Below, piece after piece: positions 1 to 9,305 of a stretch of DNA of 47,019 bases. Every line of letters starts with the position of its first letter. The stretch's first letter is position 1. The notes beneath the pieces were generated by a model, which was not told the origin of the DNA, searched no databases, and saw only the letters and a list, made by a program, of their open reading frames with translations. Position numbers and translations under genes: made by a program. Source of the stretch: an uncultured Pelagibacteraceae bacterium (lineage in GTDB: Bacteria; Pseudomonadota; Alphaproteobacteria; Pelagibacterales; Pelagibacteraceae); contig CACNVV010000006.1 of the NCBI GenBank assembly GCA_902624015.1, positions 1 through 47,019 of the forward strand, in the 5' to 3' direction.

Positions 1-777
1 TCAGCCTCAAACTTAGGTTTTTTTATAGGGAAATATTTGGGGCCAATTTTTAGGTCAAAGTTATCTATTAAAAATAACTTAAAAAAAGCAAAAATAGATG
101 GAAATTACGAAAAAATTGCCTCTAATGTCTTGGGAAACTATGGTCGAATATTTGCAGAGTACGTGCATTTAAAAAATTTTAGAAACGACAAACTAAAAAA
201 ATATATTTCAATCAACGGAGCCGAACATCTTGCTAAAATTAAAGAGAAAAAAGAAAAAGTAATATTCATATCTGGTCATTTTAATAACTTTGAATTAATG
301 GCAATGTATATTGAAAAAGCTGGTGTAGATTGTGCGGCTATATATAGACCCTTAAACAATCCATATCTTAACAAAATAATGGAGAAAATAAGAAAGAGAG
401 ATATTTGCAAGAATCAAATTAAAAAAGGAAGGGCAGGAACAAGGGAAATAGTTAGACTTTTGAGCAAAGGAACATCTGTTGCATTAATGATTGATCAAAG
501 AGTACGAGAAGGGGAAAAAGTATCTTTTTTTGATTATTCAGCCACAACAACTACTATACCTGCTCAATTAATTAAAAAGTATAACTGTAAATTAGTTCCG
601 ATATATATAGAGAGAAAAGATAAAAATTTCTTCAATTTATATATTTCTAAACCAATTAAGATTAATAATAACAAATCCACCTTAGAAATAAGCCTTTTTA
701 TCAATAAAATATTAGAAAAAATGATACTTAAAAATATTGATCAATGGATATGGACTCATGATAGATGGAAAGAATAG
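1..777 (+). CDS. Lipid A biosynthesis lauroyl/myristoyl acyltransferase, 5' end cut off by window edge
   Basis: This is an LpxL/HtrB-family inner-membrane acyltransferase, which adds a secondary acyl chain to lipid A precursors. The frame is open to the left edge and reads SASNLGFFIGKYLGPIF before any methionine. A TTG at 37 is available, but the upstream residues match the family's N-terminal region, so the true start lies outside the window. About 258 residues are visible of the roughly 290 usual, so some 30 are missing. The catalytic H-x4-D/E box appears as GHFNNFEL, with His near visible residue 93 and Glu five residues later. A later MIDQR...FFDY segment matches the family's second conserved block. 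The exact acyl chain cannot be told from sequence. It converges on the DUF2093 gene downstream. Confidence 0.87.
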   Translation, partial: SASNLGFFIGKYLGPIFRSKLSIKNNLKKAKIDGNYEKIASNVLGNYGRIFAEYVHLKNFRNDKLKKYISINGAEHLAKIKEKKEKVIFISGHFNNFELMAMYIEKAGVDCAAIYRPLNNPYLNKIMEKIRKRDICKNQIKKGRAGTREIVRLLSKGTSVALMIDQRVREGEKVSFFDYSATTTTIPAQLIKKYNCKLVPIYIERKDKNFFNLYISKPIKINNNKSTLEISLFINKILEKMILKNIDQWIWTHDRWKE

Positions 778-788
778 AATTTTATTCT
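771..788. terminator. Weak hairpin between convergent genes
   Basis: AGAATA and TATTCT pair perfectly around a six-base loop and span the stop codons of both convergent genes. On the plus strand a U-rich run follows within a few bases. The stem is short and AT-only, so function is uncertain. Confidence 0.3.
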
Positions 789-975
789 AGGATTTTTCTT
801 TTTTTATAGATGCTTCTATGTATGAAAAATATGCTTCTTGTTTTTCAACATTCCAATAATTTAAGTTTTCTAAGAAAATTTTTTTTCCAGAAATTGCGCA
901 AATCACATGATCACCCTCTTCAATAATATTAAAGTTATTTGGCATATATTTTAATTTAGCTAATTTATTTTTCAT
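787..975 (-). CDS. DUF2093 family small protein
   Basis: This 62-residue protein resembles the alphaproteobacterial DUF2093 family. The family pattern is a KLKYMP start, a central G-x-V-x-CA-x-(S/T)GK-x-I segment and a YW-x-V-x-(K/R)QEAY block, all visible here (KLKYMPNN, HVICAISGKK, YWNVEKQEAY). I chose the internal ATG at 975 because it puts LAKLKYMP near the N-terminus as in the family. The upstream in-frame ATG at 1011 would overlap purD. The function of DUF2093 is not established. The gene is divergent from purD with only 23 bases between start codons, so the two promoters must overlap. Confidence 0.78.
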   Translation of the reverse strand: MKNKLAKLKYMPNNFNIIEEGDHVICAISGKKIFLENLNYWNVEKQEAYFSYIEASIKKEKS

Positions 976-998
976 TAATAAGTTATATAAGTAATAAT

Positions 999-2264
999 AT
1001 GAAAATTGCAATTCTTGGGAGTGGTGGCAGAGAACATGCTATAGGTCATGCAATTTCAAAATCTACAAAAACTGGGAAAATTTACTGTATACCTGGAAAT
1101 GCAGGTACATCTTCTTTTGCAGAAAATGTTGATATAGATTTAAATAATTTTGAAAAAATTTATCAGTTTTTAAAAGAAAAAAAAATTAATTTAGTAATTA
1201 TTGGTCCAGAGGATCCTTTGGTTAATGGTATAGTAGATTATCTAAATAAATTTAAAATAAAAGTATTTGGACCTAATCAAAAAGCTGCTCAGCTAGAAGG
1301 ATCAAAAATATTCACAAAAAAACTGTGCAAGAAATATAATATACCTACTGCAAATTTTGGAATTTTTGAAAGCAAAGAAACATCAAAAAAATTTTTAAAA
1401 AAATCTAAATATCCACTAGTAATTAAGGCTGATAATTTAGCTGCAGGCAAAGGAGTTTATATATGTAACAACATAATTGATTCAAATATTGCAGTTAATG
1501 AAATATTTAATGGGAAGTTTGGTGTAGCAAAAAATATTCTTATTGAAGAATTTTTAGATGGTGAGGAAATGAGTTATTTTATTATCACTGATGGTAAAAC
1601 AATTAAAAGCTTTGGAACTGCTCAGGATCATAAAAGGGTTATGGAAGGAGATAAAGGTAAAAATACTGGAGGAATGGGAGCGTATTCACCGTCAAGATTA
1701 ATTAACAGCAATCTTGAAAAAAAAATATTGAGTAAAATTATTACACCTACTTTAGAAGGATTATTAGAATTAGGAATAAAATATAAAGGATTTTTATATG
1801 CAGGGCTTATGATTATTAAGGACGAACCATATTTAATTGAATACAATGTTAGAATGGGTGATCCTGAATGCCAAACAATTCTTCCAACACTAAACTCAGA
1901 TATATTGGATATTTTTACTTCTTGTGTGGAAGAAAAACTTGATAGAGCTAATTTAGAATGGTCCGATAAAAAAAGTTTGTGTGTAGTTTTGTGTTCAAAT
2001 GGATACCCAGATAAATATAAAAAAAACATTAAAATTGACAATATTCATAAAATTAATTTAGATAAAAATAGTTATTTATTTCATGCTGGAACTAAAAATT
2101 TAGAAAATGAAATTTATGCTGTTGGTGGAAGAGTTTTAAATTTTGTTTCACTTTCCAATGACTTTTCTAAAGCTAGAAAAAAAATTTATAACAATTTAAA
2201 TAAATTAAATTGGCATGGTGGTTTTTATAGGAAAGATATTGCCTTCAAAGTTATTAATAAATGA
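999..2264 (+). CDS. purD: Phosphoribosylamine--glycine ligase (GAR synthetase)
   Basis: PurD joins glycine to 5-phosphoribosylamine using ATP, the second step of de novo purine synthesis, in the cytoplasm. At 421 residues it is close to the usual 420-430. The N-terminus MKIAILGSGGREHAIG is the classic PurD opening. It is followed by IIGPEDPLVNGIVD, the ATP-grasp segment VIKADNLAAGKGVYI, GKNTGGMGAYSP, and EYNVRMGDPECQ. No truncation is evident. It overlaps rsmD by four bases (ATGA), so the two are probably co-transcribed. Biosynthesis here sits in the same window as a purine degradation island, but the two are far apart and not obviously linked. Confidence 0.97.
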   Translation: MKIAILGSGGREHAIGHAISKSTKTGKIYCIPGNAGTSSFAENVDIDLNNFEKIYQFLKEKKINLVIIGPEDPLVNGIVDYLNKFKIKVFGPNQKAAQLEGSKIFTKKLCKKYNIPTANFGIFESKETSKKFLKKSKYPLVIKADNLAAGKGVYICNNIIDSNIAVNEIFNGKFGVAKNILIEEFLDGEEMSYFIITDGKTIKSFGTAQDHKRVMEGDKGKNTGGMGAYSPSRLINSNLEKKILSKIITPTLEGLLELGIKYKGFLYAGLMIIKDEPYLIEYNVRMGDPECQTILPTLNSDILDIFTSCVEEKLDRANLEWSDKKSLCVVLCSNGYPDKYKKNIKIDNIHKINLDKNSYLFHAGTKNLENEIYAVGGRVLNFVSLSNDFSKARKKIYNNLNKLNWHGGFYRKDIAFKVINK

Positions 2265-2821
2265 GAATTATTGGAGGTAGTTTTAAAGGAAAAAAAATTC
2301 TAGAACCTAAGGACATCAAAACTAGACCATTAAAAGATCTTACAAAAGAATCAATTTTTAACATTCTAAATCATTCAAAAAAATTAAATGTAAATTTAGA
2401 GGAAGCTATAGTTTTAGATTTATTTTCTGGAATTGGTTCATTTGGTATAGAATGTTTATCAAGAAACGCAAAAAAAGTTTTTTTTGTTGAAAAATATTAT
2501 GGAGTTTTACCTATTCTTAAAAGAAATTTATCTAATTTAAAGTTAGTTAATAATTATGAAATAATAGAAAAAGATATCTATGATCAAAATATATTTGAAA
2601 ATTTCGATACACAATTTGATATTATTTTTTTAGATCCACCTTACAAGGACTCGAATTTAGAGATGGCATTGTCTAACATAAAGAAAACTAAAATATTAAA
2701 AAATAATGGAGTAATCATTATTCATAGGCATAAAAAAGATAAGAGTGAATACTCAGATTTATTCAAAATTATTGAAAAAAAATATTATGGGATTTCAAAA
2801 ATATTATTTTTATCAATTTAA
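2261..2821 (+). CDS. rsmD: 16S rRNA (guanine(966)-N(2))-methyltransferase
   Basis: RsmD uses SAM to methylate G966 (E. coli numbering) of 16S rRNA during 30S assembly. The 186-residue length fits the family. The opening MRIIGGSFKGKKI and the TRPLKDLTKESIFNIL segment (residues 21-36) are family hallmarks. The SAM-binding motif VLDLFSGIGSFGIE is at about 51-64, and the catalytic N6/N2-methylase box DPPY is at 125-128. The start codon overlaps the purD stop. Its TAA stop shares the palindrome TTAA with the stop of the convergent pgi, leaving no room for a terminator between them. Confidence 0.93.
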   Translation: MRIIGGSFKGKKILEPKDIKTRPLKDLTKESIFNILNHSKKLNVNLEEAIVLDLFSGIGSFGIECLSRNAKKVFFVEKYYGVLPILKRNLSNLKLVNNYEIIEKDIYDQNIFENFDTQFDIIFLDPPYKDSNLEMALSNIKKTKILKNNGVIIIHRHKKDKSEYSDLFKIIEKKYYGISKILFLSI

Positions 2822-3966
2822 GTTAAAATTTTTTTTGTTTCCATTTTAATTAATTCTACAGCAGGTTGATCAAAAGGGTTTATATTTAGAGCTCTGCCTA
2901 ACAAGATAGTTTCAAGTATGAAAAAACAGAAAAGCTCCCCTAAAGTTTTTTCATCTCTTTTGATTATTTCAAAACTTCGAAAAGGTATATTTTTTTTTCT
3001 AAAGACATTTTCTGTAGCTTTTTTTTGGGCATAAATTATGCTTGATATATCTTTATTTTTTAAAAAATAATGTGACTTTAGTAAGTTTTTGCATCTAATT
3101 TTTTCAGAAATTTTTTCTCTTACATTAAAAAAAGTAAAAAAGTTATTTTCAAATCCATCTAAATAAAGCTGCATAACACTATGATTATCTTTGGGCATAT
3201 TTGAAACTATTGGAAGAATACCTGTTTTGTTTTTACCCAAACTTTCCGCAACTAATTGTTGGTACCATTTAAATAAATTTTCTGATTTATCATCATAATT
3301 AATTATTATTGAGTTAAATTTTTTTTTTTTTATAAAAAATAAAATACTTTCAACATTATTAATTAACGAATTTAAAAATCTTTTATTTTTAATTAATTGA
3401 TTGTATTGTCGAAAACTATTCGACTTTAAACCCATCAATTCTGCTGGAACCATTCCTACCTCTGAAAGAACAGAATACCTTCCTCCAATAAAATCATTAT
3501 GATGAATAATTTCAGCTTTCATCTTCTGCGCCAATAAATGAAGATAATTTTTTTTGTTTTCAGTAATAAAAATATTTTTATCGTATTTTTTTATTAAAAT
3601 ATTTGAGTTTATTATTGTTTCAATAGTGTTTCCAGATTTTGATATAATCAAATTTGTAACATTTTTTTTTAGACTTTTTTTATTTGTTGTAAGATTATCA
3701 GCAAAATAGAATTTTTTATTTATTTTATGTTTTAAAAAACAATAAATACTTTGGGCACCTAATGAGGATCCGCCCATACCTATAATTCTAAAAATTGATG
3801 ATTTTTTAAATTTTCTTAAATTTTTTCTTTCAAAACTTTGTTTATAATTTTTTGATAAGGAGCTTAATATTTTATTGTTCTCACTTAGTAAATTGAATAA
3901 TTTTTTAGAAATATTTTTATTTTTTTTTTTACTAAAATTAAGAAACTTAATTCCAGAAGTTAACAT
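2818..3966 (-). CDS. pgi: Glucose-6-phosphate isomerase, short form
   Basis: Pgi interconverts glucose 6-phosphate and fructose 6-phosphate. Two SIS-type sugar-phosphate segments are visible: GMGGSSLGAQ at about 63-72 and the phosphate-binding ISKSGNTIET at 108-117. The family block GGRYSVLSEVG follows at 161-171. At 382 residues it is much shorter than the ~550-residue E. coli enzyme, mainly because the long N-terminal region is absent. All visible active-site motifs are kept, so I read it as a compact functional form rather than a pseudogene. It is last in the minus-strand operon that begins with the HAD gene, and it starts immediately after the upstream lipoprotein (one shared base). Confidence 0.88.
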   Translation of the reverse strand: MLTSGIKFLNFSKKKNKNISKKLFNLLSENNKILSSLSKNYKQSFERKNLRKFKKSSIFRIIGMGGSSLGAQSIYCFLKHKINKKFYFADNLTTNKKSLKKNVTNLIISKSGNTIETIINSNILIKKYDKNIFITENKKNYLHLLAQKMKAEIIHHNDFIGGRYSVLSEVGMVPAELMGLKSNSFRQYNQLIKNKRFLNSLINNVESILFFIKKKKFNSIIINYDDKSENLFKWYQQLVAESLGKNKTGILPIVSNMPKDNHSVMQLYLDGFENNFFTFFNVREKISEKIRCKNLLKSHYFLKNKDISSIIYAQKKATENVFRKKNIPFRSFEIIKRDEKTLGELFCFFILETILLGRALNINPFDQPAVELIKMETKKILT

Positions 3967-4283
3967 TAATTACTCTTAATTTTTTCCAACAATGATTCTT
4001 CAAAATTTTTATCAGTTTCATCTTTGGCTGAATCGGATGATGGTTTCTGGTTATTCGTTATCAACATCTTGATTGTATTGTCACTTTCTTGATTTTTAGC
4101 ATTATCAGTTTGTGGAATCGGCAAATCTTTATAATCGGGCGGCATAACTAGTGGTAATTTTTTCTCAACCAAGAATTCATCTGAATTTTCTTTTTTTTGA
4201 TTTTTAAAACCCTCTTTGACTGAACCACATGAAAAAATAAACAAAACTAAATTTAATAAAATTAAAGTTTTTAAATGTTTCAT
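3966..4283 (-). CDS. Small lipoprotein, DUF3035-like
   Basis: The 105-residue protein begins with a lipoprotein signal, MKHLKTLILLNLVLFIFSCG, with the lipobox Cys at residue 19, so it should be lipidated and membrane anchored. After the Cys, the segment DEFLVEKKLPLVMPPDY resembles the conserved core of DUF3035 lipoproteins of alphaproteobacteria (D-E-F-x-V...PL-x-x-PP). The rest is low-complexity and polar. The role is not certain; an envelope function is likely. It lies directly downstream of lspA, the peptidase that would mature it, with an eight-base gap, and abuts pgi. Confidence 0.65.
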   Translation of the reverse strand: MKHLKTLILLNLVLFIFSCGSVKEGFKNQKKENSDEFLVEKKLPLVMPPDYKDLPIPQTDNAKNQESDNTIKMLITNNQKPSSDSAKDETDKNFEESLLEKIKSN

Positions 4284-4291
4284 ATTTTTAT

Positions 4292-4777
4292 TTAATTATT
4301 TTTAATAGTTAATTCATGTATTATCATAAAAACTACACCTATAGTTATAAATATATCTGCTACATTAAAAATAAACCAATGAAAATCCCCTACATGAAAA
4401 TCAATAAAATCAGGAACAGCTCTATTAAATATTCTATCAAAAACATTGCCTAGCGCCCCTCCCAAAATCATTATTAATGCAATTTTTTTTAAACCAGAAC
4501 TTTTTAAAATCATAAAAAAAATAAAAAATATTATTAAAGTTATTACGATTGTTAAAAAATTATATAAATTTTCTTTATCAAATGATAAAAGTCCAAATGC
4601 AATTCCCTCATTCCAAATTAAAATTATATTCAAATATTTTGAAGAAAATATTTCAGATCCAAGTAATTTCTTATCTATATTAATTACATAAATTTTGGAA
4701 ATTCTATCAAGTAAAAAAATCAGTAGAACTAAAAATGAATTAATAAAAAAATTTTTTCCTGAGTTTTTTATTGTCAT
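4292..4777 (-). CDS. lspA: Lipoprotein signal peptidase (signal peptidase II)
   Basis: LspA is an inner-membrane aspartyl protease that cleaves the signal peptide of diacylated prolipoproteins just before the lipidated Cys. The 161-residue length is typical, with four predicted membrane segments. The family motifs are present: NEGIAFGLL (56-64), GGALGNVFDR (106-115) and FNVADIFITIG (137-147). The catalytic aspartates are D114 and D141. It overlaps ileS by four bases, the widespread ileS-lspA arrangement, and precedes a lipoprotein gene. Confidence 0.96.
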   Translation of the reverse strand: MTIKNSGKNFFINSFLVLLIFLLDRISKIYVINIDKKLLGSEIFSSKYLNIILIWNEGIAFGLLSFDKENLYNFLTIVITLIIFFIFFMILKSSGLKKIALIMILGGALGNVFDRIFNRAVPDFIDFHVGDFHWFIFNVADIFITIGVVFMIIHELTIKNN

Positions 4778-7506
4778 TCCTTATTCACAGCACAGTTAAC
4801 TCTATCACAAGCTGTTTCTTTAATCTTCCAGCAAATCGAACACTTTGATCCTTTTGCTTTAGAAGCAATTGCTGTTGTCTCTATATCATCTTTATAACTA
4901 ACTTCAGCTTTTGATGTAATACAAAGTTCAGAAAAATCTGTCTTTTCTGTAAGATTTTTTAGTTTTTGATTCATTTTTATTTTTAAATCTGCCTCTAAAC
5001 TTGATCCTATTTCTTTACTAGCTCTTTTTTCTTCAATACTTATATTACAAATATTTCTAATTTTAATTAATTCGTCCCATTTTTCGCAAAGTTTTTGATT
5101 TTTAAATTTCTCAGGTAGTTCTGGAAATTTTTCAAGATGAATACTTTTTTGATCTTTAAATAATAATTTAAAAATTTCTTCTGTTGTAAAAGATAAAATT
5201 GGAGCAAACCATTTTAATAAAGCATTTAAAATTATATTAAGAAGTAAAATAGTTGATTTTCTTTTTTTTGAGTCTTTAGGATCACAATAAAGATTGTCTT
5301 TTCTAATATCAAAATAAAAAGCAGATAAATCAACAGTACAAAAATTTAGCAATTCTTTATATAAATTATGAAAATCATAATTATTAAAATATTTTTTAAA
5401 ATTATGATTTAAAATATATATTTTATGCAGCATTAATTGTTCTAACTCAGGTAACTGATTTAGATCTAGCTGATCAAAATTTATTTTTTCAAAATTATCA
5501 TTTATATTGCCAAGTAAATATCTGAAAGTATTTCTTATTTTTCTATAAGACTCTGCATGTTGATCTAAAATAGAATAATCTATTCTTAAATCCTCTGCAT
5601 AATTTGATGATGCTACCCAAATTCTTAAAATATCAGCACCATACTTTTTTAAGATATCCTCAGGAGCAATTACATTTCCTAAAGATTTAGACATTTTCAA
5701 ACCTTTGCCATCTACAACAAAACCATGAGATAAAATTGACTCAAATGGAGCTCTACCTCTAGTTCCACAGGATTCCAATAATGATGAATGAAACCAGCCC
5801 CTATGTTGATCTGATCCCTCTAGATACATTGATGCTGGCCATTTTAGATCCTTTCTTTTTTCTAAAACAAAAGAATGAGTTGAGCCGCTATCAAACCAAA
5901 CTTCAACGATATCACTTAATTTATCATAATCTTCAGCTTTGTATTTACTGCCTAAAAATCTTTGAGTATCATCTGAAAACCAACAATCCGAACCTTCTTT
6001 TTCGTAAATAGAAGCAATATTTTCTGTAACCTCATCATCAACTAAAATTTCTTTTGTTTTTTTATTTACAAAAATTGGAAGGGGTACTCCCCAAACTCTT
6101 TGCCTTGAAACACACCAATCAGGCCTTGTTTCTATCATTGATTTTAATCTTTCTTTACCTTTGCTTGGGTAAAAAGTTGTTTCATCAATAGCCTTTAATG
6201 CTTTATCTCTTAATTTATGACTTTCCATTGAGATAAACCATTGAGGAGTAGCTCTATGTACAAGTGGTGCCTTAGACCTCCATGAGTGTGGATAGGAATG
6301 AACCAGCTCACCATTAAACAATAAATTTTTTTGTTCTCTAAGTTTTTCAATTACAATAGGATTTGCTTTAAAAATATGAATTCCCTCAAACAATTTCACA
6401 TTGTTTGTATACTTCCCGTCCCCATCAACTGTTTCTATTGCTTTGATACCGTTATTCAAACAAAGATTAAAGTCATCAGGTCCATGACTAGGTGCGCAGT
6501 GAACTATTCCAGTTCCTTGCTCAGTAGTTACAAATCTAGCCTCAAGCATTGGGATATCATAATCATAACCAAGATTTAAAAAAGGGTGACTACAAATAGT
6601 ATTATTAAATTCTTTTCCCTTAAATGTGTGAATTTTTTTATAATTTTTTAACTCACACTCTTTCACAACTGATTCCAGCAGAGCATCTGCTATAACAATT
6701 TTTCTATTTTTAAAGTCACCTTCGTCATTTATTTCCAATATTATATAATCAAGAGACTCGTTATATGCTAAAGCTTTATTGGCTGGTATTGTCCATGGAG
6801 TTGTTGTCCAAATAACTATTTCACTTCCAACTAAATCTTTTAAATTAGATGATTTAACTTTAAACGAAGTATAAATTGTATCTGATTTATGATCTTGATA
6901 TTCTACCTCAGCATCTGCAAGAGCGGTTTTTTCAACTGTTGACCATAACACAGGTTTAAAACCTTTATATAAACTTCCTTCTTTTAAAAATTTACCAAGC
7001 TCCCTAACTATTTGAGCTTCTGCATTAAAGCTCATTGTTGAGTAATAATTTTCCCAATCCCCTACAACACCTAATCTTTTAAATTGAATTTTGTGAACTT
7101 CAATCCACTTCTCAGCAAATGTTCTACATTCTTTTCTAAATTCAACTATTGGAACTTCGTTTTTGTTTTTTTTATTTTTTTTATAATGTTCCTCAATTTT
7201 CCATTCAATTGGTAAACCATGACAATCCCAGCCAGGAACATAAATTGAATCTTTTCCATCCATTTGATGAAATTTTACAATTATGTCTTTAAGAATTTTA
7301 TTTAGAGCTGTTCCCATATGAATATTTCCGTTAGCATAAGGCGGGCCATCATGTAGAACGAATTTCTCTCTCCCTTTACTTCGATTTCTTAATTCATCGT
7401 AAAGATTTATTTTTTTCCAATATTCAAGAATTTCTGGTTCTCTAGTAGGCAGGTTGGCTTTCATTGAAAAAGCTGTTTTTGGTAAATTTATTTGTGGTTT
7501 AGTCAT
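4774..7506 (-). CDS. ileS: Isoleucine--tRNA ligase
   Basis: IleS charges tRNA-Ile and edits misactivated valine. The 910-residue length is normal. Visible class I synthetase features are DGPPYANGNIHMG (residues 53-65) with the HIGH-equivalent reading HMGT, the editing-domain segment WTTTPWTIPANKALA, WFDSGSTHS, and the KMSKS loop as GLKMSKSLGNV. A C-terminal zinc-type element has cysteines 889, 892, 900 and 905. The last position of the HIGH box is Thr instead of His; everything else looks intact. It sits between ribF and lspA with four-base overlaps on both sides. Confidence 0.97.
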   Translation of the reverse strand: MTKPQINLPKTAFSMKANLPTREPEILEYWKKINLYDELRNRSKGREKFVLHDGPPYANGNIHMGTALNKILKDIIVKFHQMDGKDSIYVPGWDCHGLPIEWKIEEHYKKNKKNKNEVPIVEFRKECRTFAEKWIEVHKIQFKRLGVVGDWENYYSTMSFNAEAQIVRELGKFLKEGSLYKGFKPVLWSTVEKTALADAEVEYQDHKSDTIYTSFKVKSSNLKDLVGSEIVIWTTTPWTIPANKALAYNESLDYIILEINDEGDFKNRKIVIADALLESVVKECELKNYKKIHTFKGKEFNNTICSHPFLNLGYDYDIPMLEARFVTTEQGTGIVHCAPSHGPDDFNLCLNNGIKAIETVDGDGKYTNNVKLFEGIHIFKANPIVIEKLREQKNLLFNGELVHSYPHSWRSKAPLVHRATPQWFISMESHKLRDKALKAIDETTFYPSKGKERLKSMIETRPDWCVSRQRVWGVPLPIFVNKKTKEILVDDEVTENIASIYEKEGSDCWFSDDTQRFLGSKYKAEDYDKLSDIVEVWFDSGSTHSFVLEKRKDLKWPASMYLEGSDQHRGWFHSSLLESCGTRGRAPFESILSHGFVVDGKGLKMSKSLGNVIAPEDILKKYGADILRIWVASSNYAEDLRIDYSILDQHAESYRKIRNTFRYLLGNINDNFEKINFDQLDLNQLPELEQLMLHKIYILNHNFKKYFNNYDFHNLYKELLNFCTVDLSAFYFDIRKDNLYCDPKDSKKRKSTILLLNIILNALLKWFAPILSFTTEEIFKLLFKDQKSIHLEKFPELPEKFKNQKLCEKWDELIKIRNICNISIEEKRASKEIGSSLEADLKIKMNQKLKNLTEKTDFSELCITSKAEVSYKDDIETTAIASKAKGSKCSICWKIKETACDRVNCAVNKE

Positions 7507-8426
7507 TTAATATTTTTCGCAATATTTAAGTCTTTTTTAATTTGTGCTCTTAATTGATTAACATTATTAAATTTTTTTTCTTTCCTTATAAACTTTAAAA
7601 ACTCTACTGATAAAAGTTTATTATAAAGATTTCCAGAAAAATTAAATAAATGAACTTCTAGCAATATTTTTTTTTGATTAAATGTTGGTCTGTATCCAAG
7701 ATTAGCAATTCCTTTAAGATATTTCTTACTATTTTTTCTCAAAACCTTGACACCATAGACTCCAGGTTTTGCCAAAACATAATCACCGATGTCTATATTG
7801 CAGGTTGGAAAACCAATTTTTTTTCCTACTTGTCTTCCTTTCTTAACTACTCCTTGTATCGTCCAATATCTTTTTAAAAGATTATTCGCTTTGTCCAGTA
7901 GACCTTTTTCTAAAAGATTTCTTATTAAAGATGATGATACAATCTTTTTGCTATTAATTAATGGCTCAGGTTTAACAACTTTATAATTAAATAATTTTTC
8001 GTATTTTTTTAGTAAATTAACATTACCTTCTCTTTTATTTCCAAATCTAAAATTATTGCTAACAAAAATAAATTTTGAACCTAATTTTTTATTTAAAATT
8101 TGAGAAATAAAGTTAAACGCTTTAGTTTTTGAAAATTTTTTATCAAATTTTTTTGTTATAACAAAATCCACTTTTAAATTACTAAGTAATTTAATTTTTT
8201 GATCAATATTAGAAAGTCTAAAATTTTTTAATTTTTTATTGAAAAACATTTTTGGCATTGGATCAAAATTTACAACACCAATCTTTAAATTATATTTTTT
8301 CTTATATGACTGTGCTAATTCAAATAATTTTTGATGTCCCAAATGTAATCCATCAAAATTACCTATTAAAATAATTGATCCTCTGTGTATTTTTTGAATG
8401 TTAAAATTTGAATAATGTTTTACCAT
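7503..8426 (-). CDS. ribF: Bifunctional riboflavin kinase / FAD synthetase
   Basis: RibF converts riboflavin to FMN and then FAD in the cytoplasm. The N-terminal adenylyltransferase domain shows GNFDGLHLGHQKL (22-34) and VSSSLIRN (163-170). The C-terminal kinase domain shows GKKIGFPTCNI (201-211), where the more usual PTAN reads PTCN, and PGVYGVKV (221-228). The length of 307 is standard. The ribF-ileS-lspA order is common in bacteria, and the gene overlaps ileS by four bases. It would supply FAD for xanthine dehydrogenase and other flavoproteins encoded here, though that is a general cofactor role. Confidence 0.95.
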   Translation of the reverse strand: MVKHYSNFNIQKIHRGSIILIGNFDGLHLGHQKLFELAQSYKKKYNLKIGVVNFDPMPKMFFNKKLKNFRLSNIDQKIKLLSNLKVDFVITKKFDKKFSKTKAFNFISQILNKKLGSKFIFVSNNFRFGNKREGNVNLLKKYEKLFNYKVVKPEPLINSKKIVSSSLIRNLLEKGLLDKANNLLKRYWTIQGVVKKGRQVGKKIGFPTCNIDIGDYVLAKPGVYGVKVLRKNSKKYLKGIANLGYRPTFNQKKILLEVHLFNFSGNLYNKLLSVEFLKFIRKEKKFNNVNQLRAQIKKDLNIAKNIK

Positions 8427-9238
8427 TTTAAATCTGACTGACTATAATTAACTATTGCTTCATATTCTTTTGAAACTTTTTCAATACCTTTTTTTTTAAT
8501 TTCTTGTTTGTGTATTCCATTAGAAATTAACAAAGAATCATAATTTAAAAGATTTGCACCTTTAATATCTGTATTTAAGTTATCACCAATTGATAATACT
8601 TTTTTATTATTGTTATTAATTGATTGATTGTAAACTTCAGGATAAGGCTTACCAAAATAAATTACTTCACCACCTATTTTTTCAAAAATCATAGCAACTG
8701 ACCCTGCGCACATTTCTCTTTTATCGCCCTTATCAACGATCAAATCTGGATTAGTACAAATCATTATTTTATCAACATGATTTTCAAGTAAATTTTTATA
8801 ATAATTTAAATCATCAAAAAAATCTTCGAATAAACCTGTGCATAACAAATATCTACTTTTTTCAATCTCATTTGTTTTGTAATTTTTAAAATCACTAAAT
8901 AAGTCAAAGTCCTTGGGTGGACCTATGTGAAAAAAATTACTTTCTGAATATTTTTTTTTCAGATAAGAAAGAGCTGCCTGACCAGATGTAAATACGTGAT
9001 CTCTTAATTTTTTTTCCATACCCATCTTATCTAATTGTTTTGTTACTATATTTGTTGGTCTAGGGGCATTAGTTAAAAGAACAAAATTTTTATTCATTTT
9101 TTCTAATTTTTCCAAGACTTCTATAGCTTGATCATGCAGACTGATCCCATTATGAACAACACCCCATAAGTCTATATAAAAAAGATCATAATTATCAGCA
9201 ATTGATTGTAAGCCATTTGAATCTAAATTTTTGGTCAT
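8420..9238 (-). CDS. HAD-superfamily class IIA hydrolase (TIGR01459-like)
   Basis: The 272-residue protein has the HAD nucleophile loop FYIDLWGVVHNG (residues 20-31) with Asp23 as the likely nucleophile. The D-x-WGV form is characteristic of the alphaproteobacterial class IIA group. LLTNAPRP provides motif II, and the C-terminal block GKPYPEVY...SIGDNLNTDIKGA carries the Lys and the acidic metal-binding residues. The natural substrate is unknown; relatives act on small phosphate esters. It is the first gene of the tight HAD-ribF-ileS-lspA-lipoprotein-pgi operon and overlaps ribF by seven bases. It is divergent from groES. Confidence 0.83.
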   Translation of the reverse strand: MTKNLDSNGLQSIADNYDLFYIDLWGVVHNGISLHDQAIEVLEKLEKMNKNFVLLTNAPRPTNIVTKQLDKMGMEKKLRDHVFTSGQAALSYLKKKYSESNFFHIGPPKDFDLFSDFKNYKTNEIEKSRYLLCTGLFEDFFDDLNYYKNLLENHVDKIMICTNPDLIVDKGDKREMCAGSVAMIFEKIGGEVIYFGKPYPEVYNQSINNNNKKVLSIGDNLNTDIKGANLLNYDSLLISNGIHKQEIKKKGIEKVSKEYEAIVNYSQSDLKW

Positions 9239-9305
9239 ATTTTAAGGTATAAACCATAAAATCCCGGATTTACTAGCATTATTAATATCCTTTAGTCTTT
9301 CTTAT

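Noticed and set aside
1628..2041. 137-residue frame antisense to purD
   Set aside because: It lies entirely within purD, whose frame carries all expected motifs, and its translation resembles nothing known.
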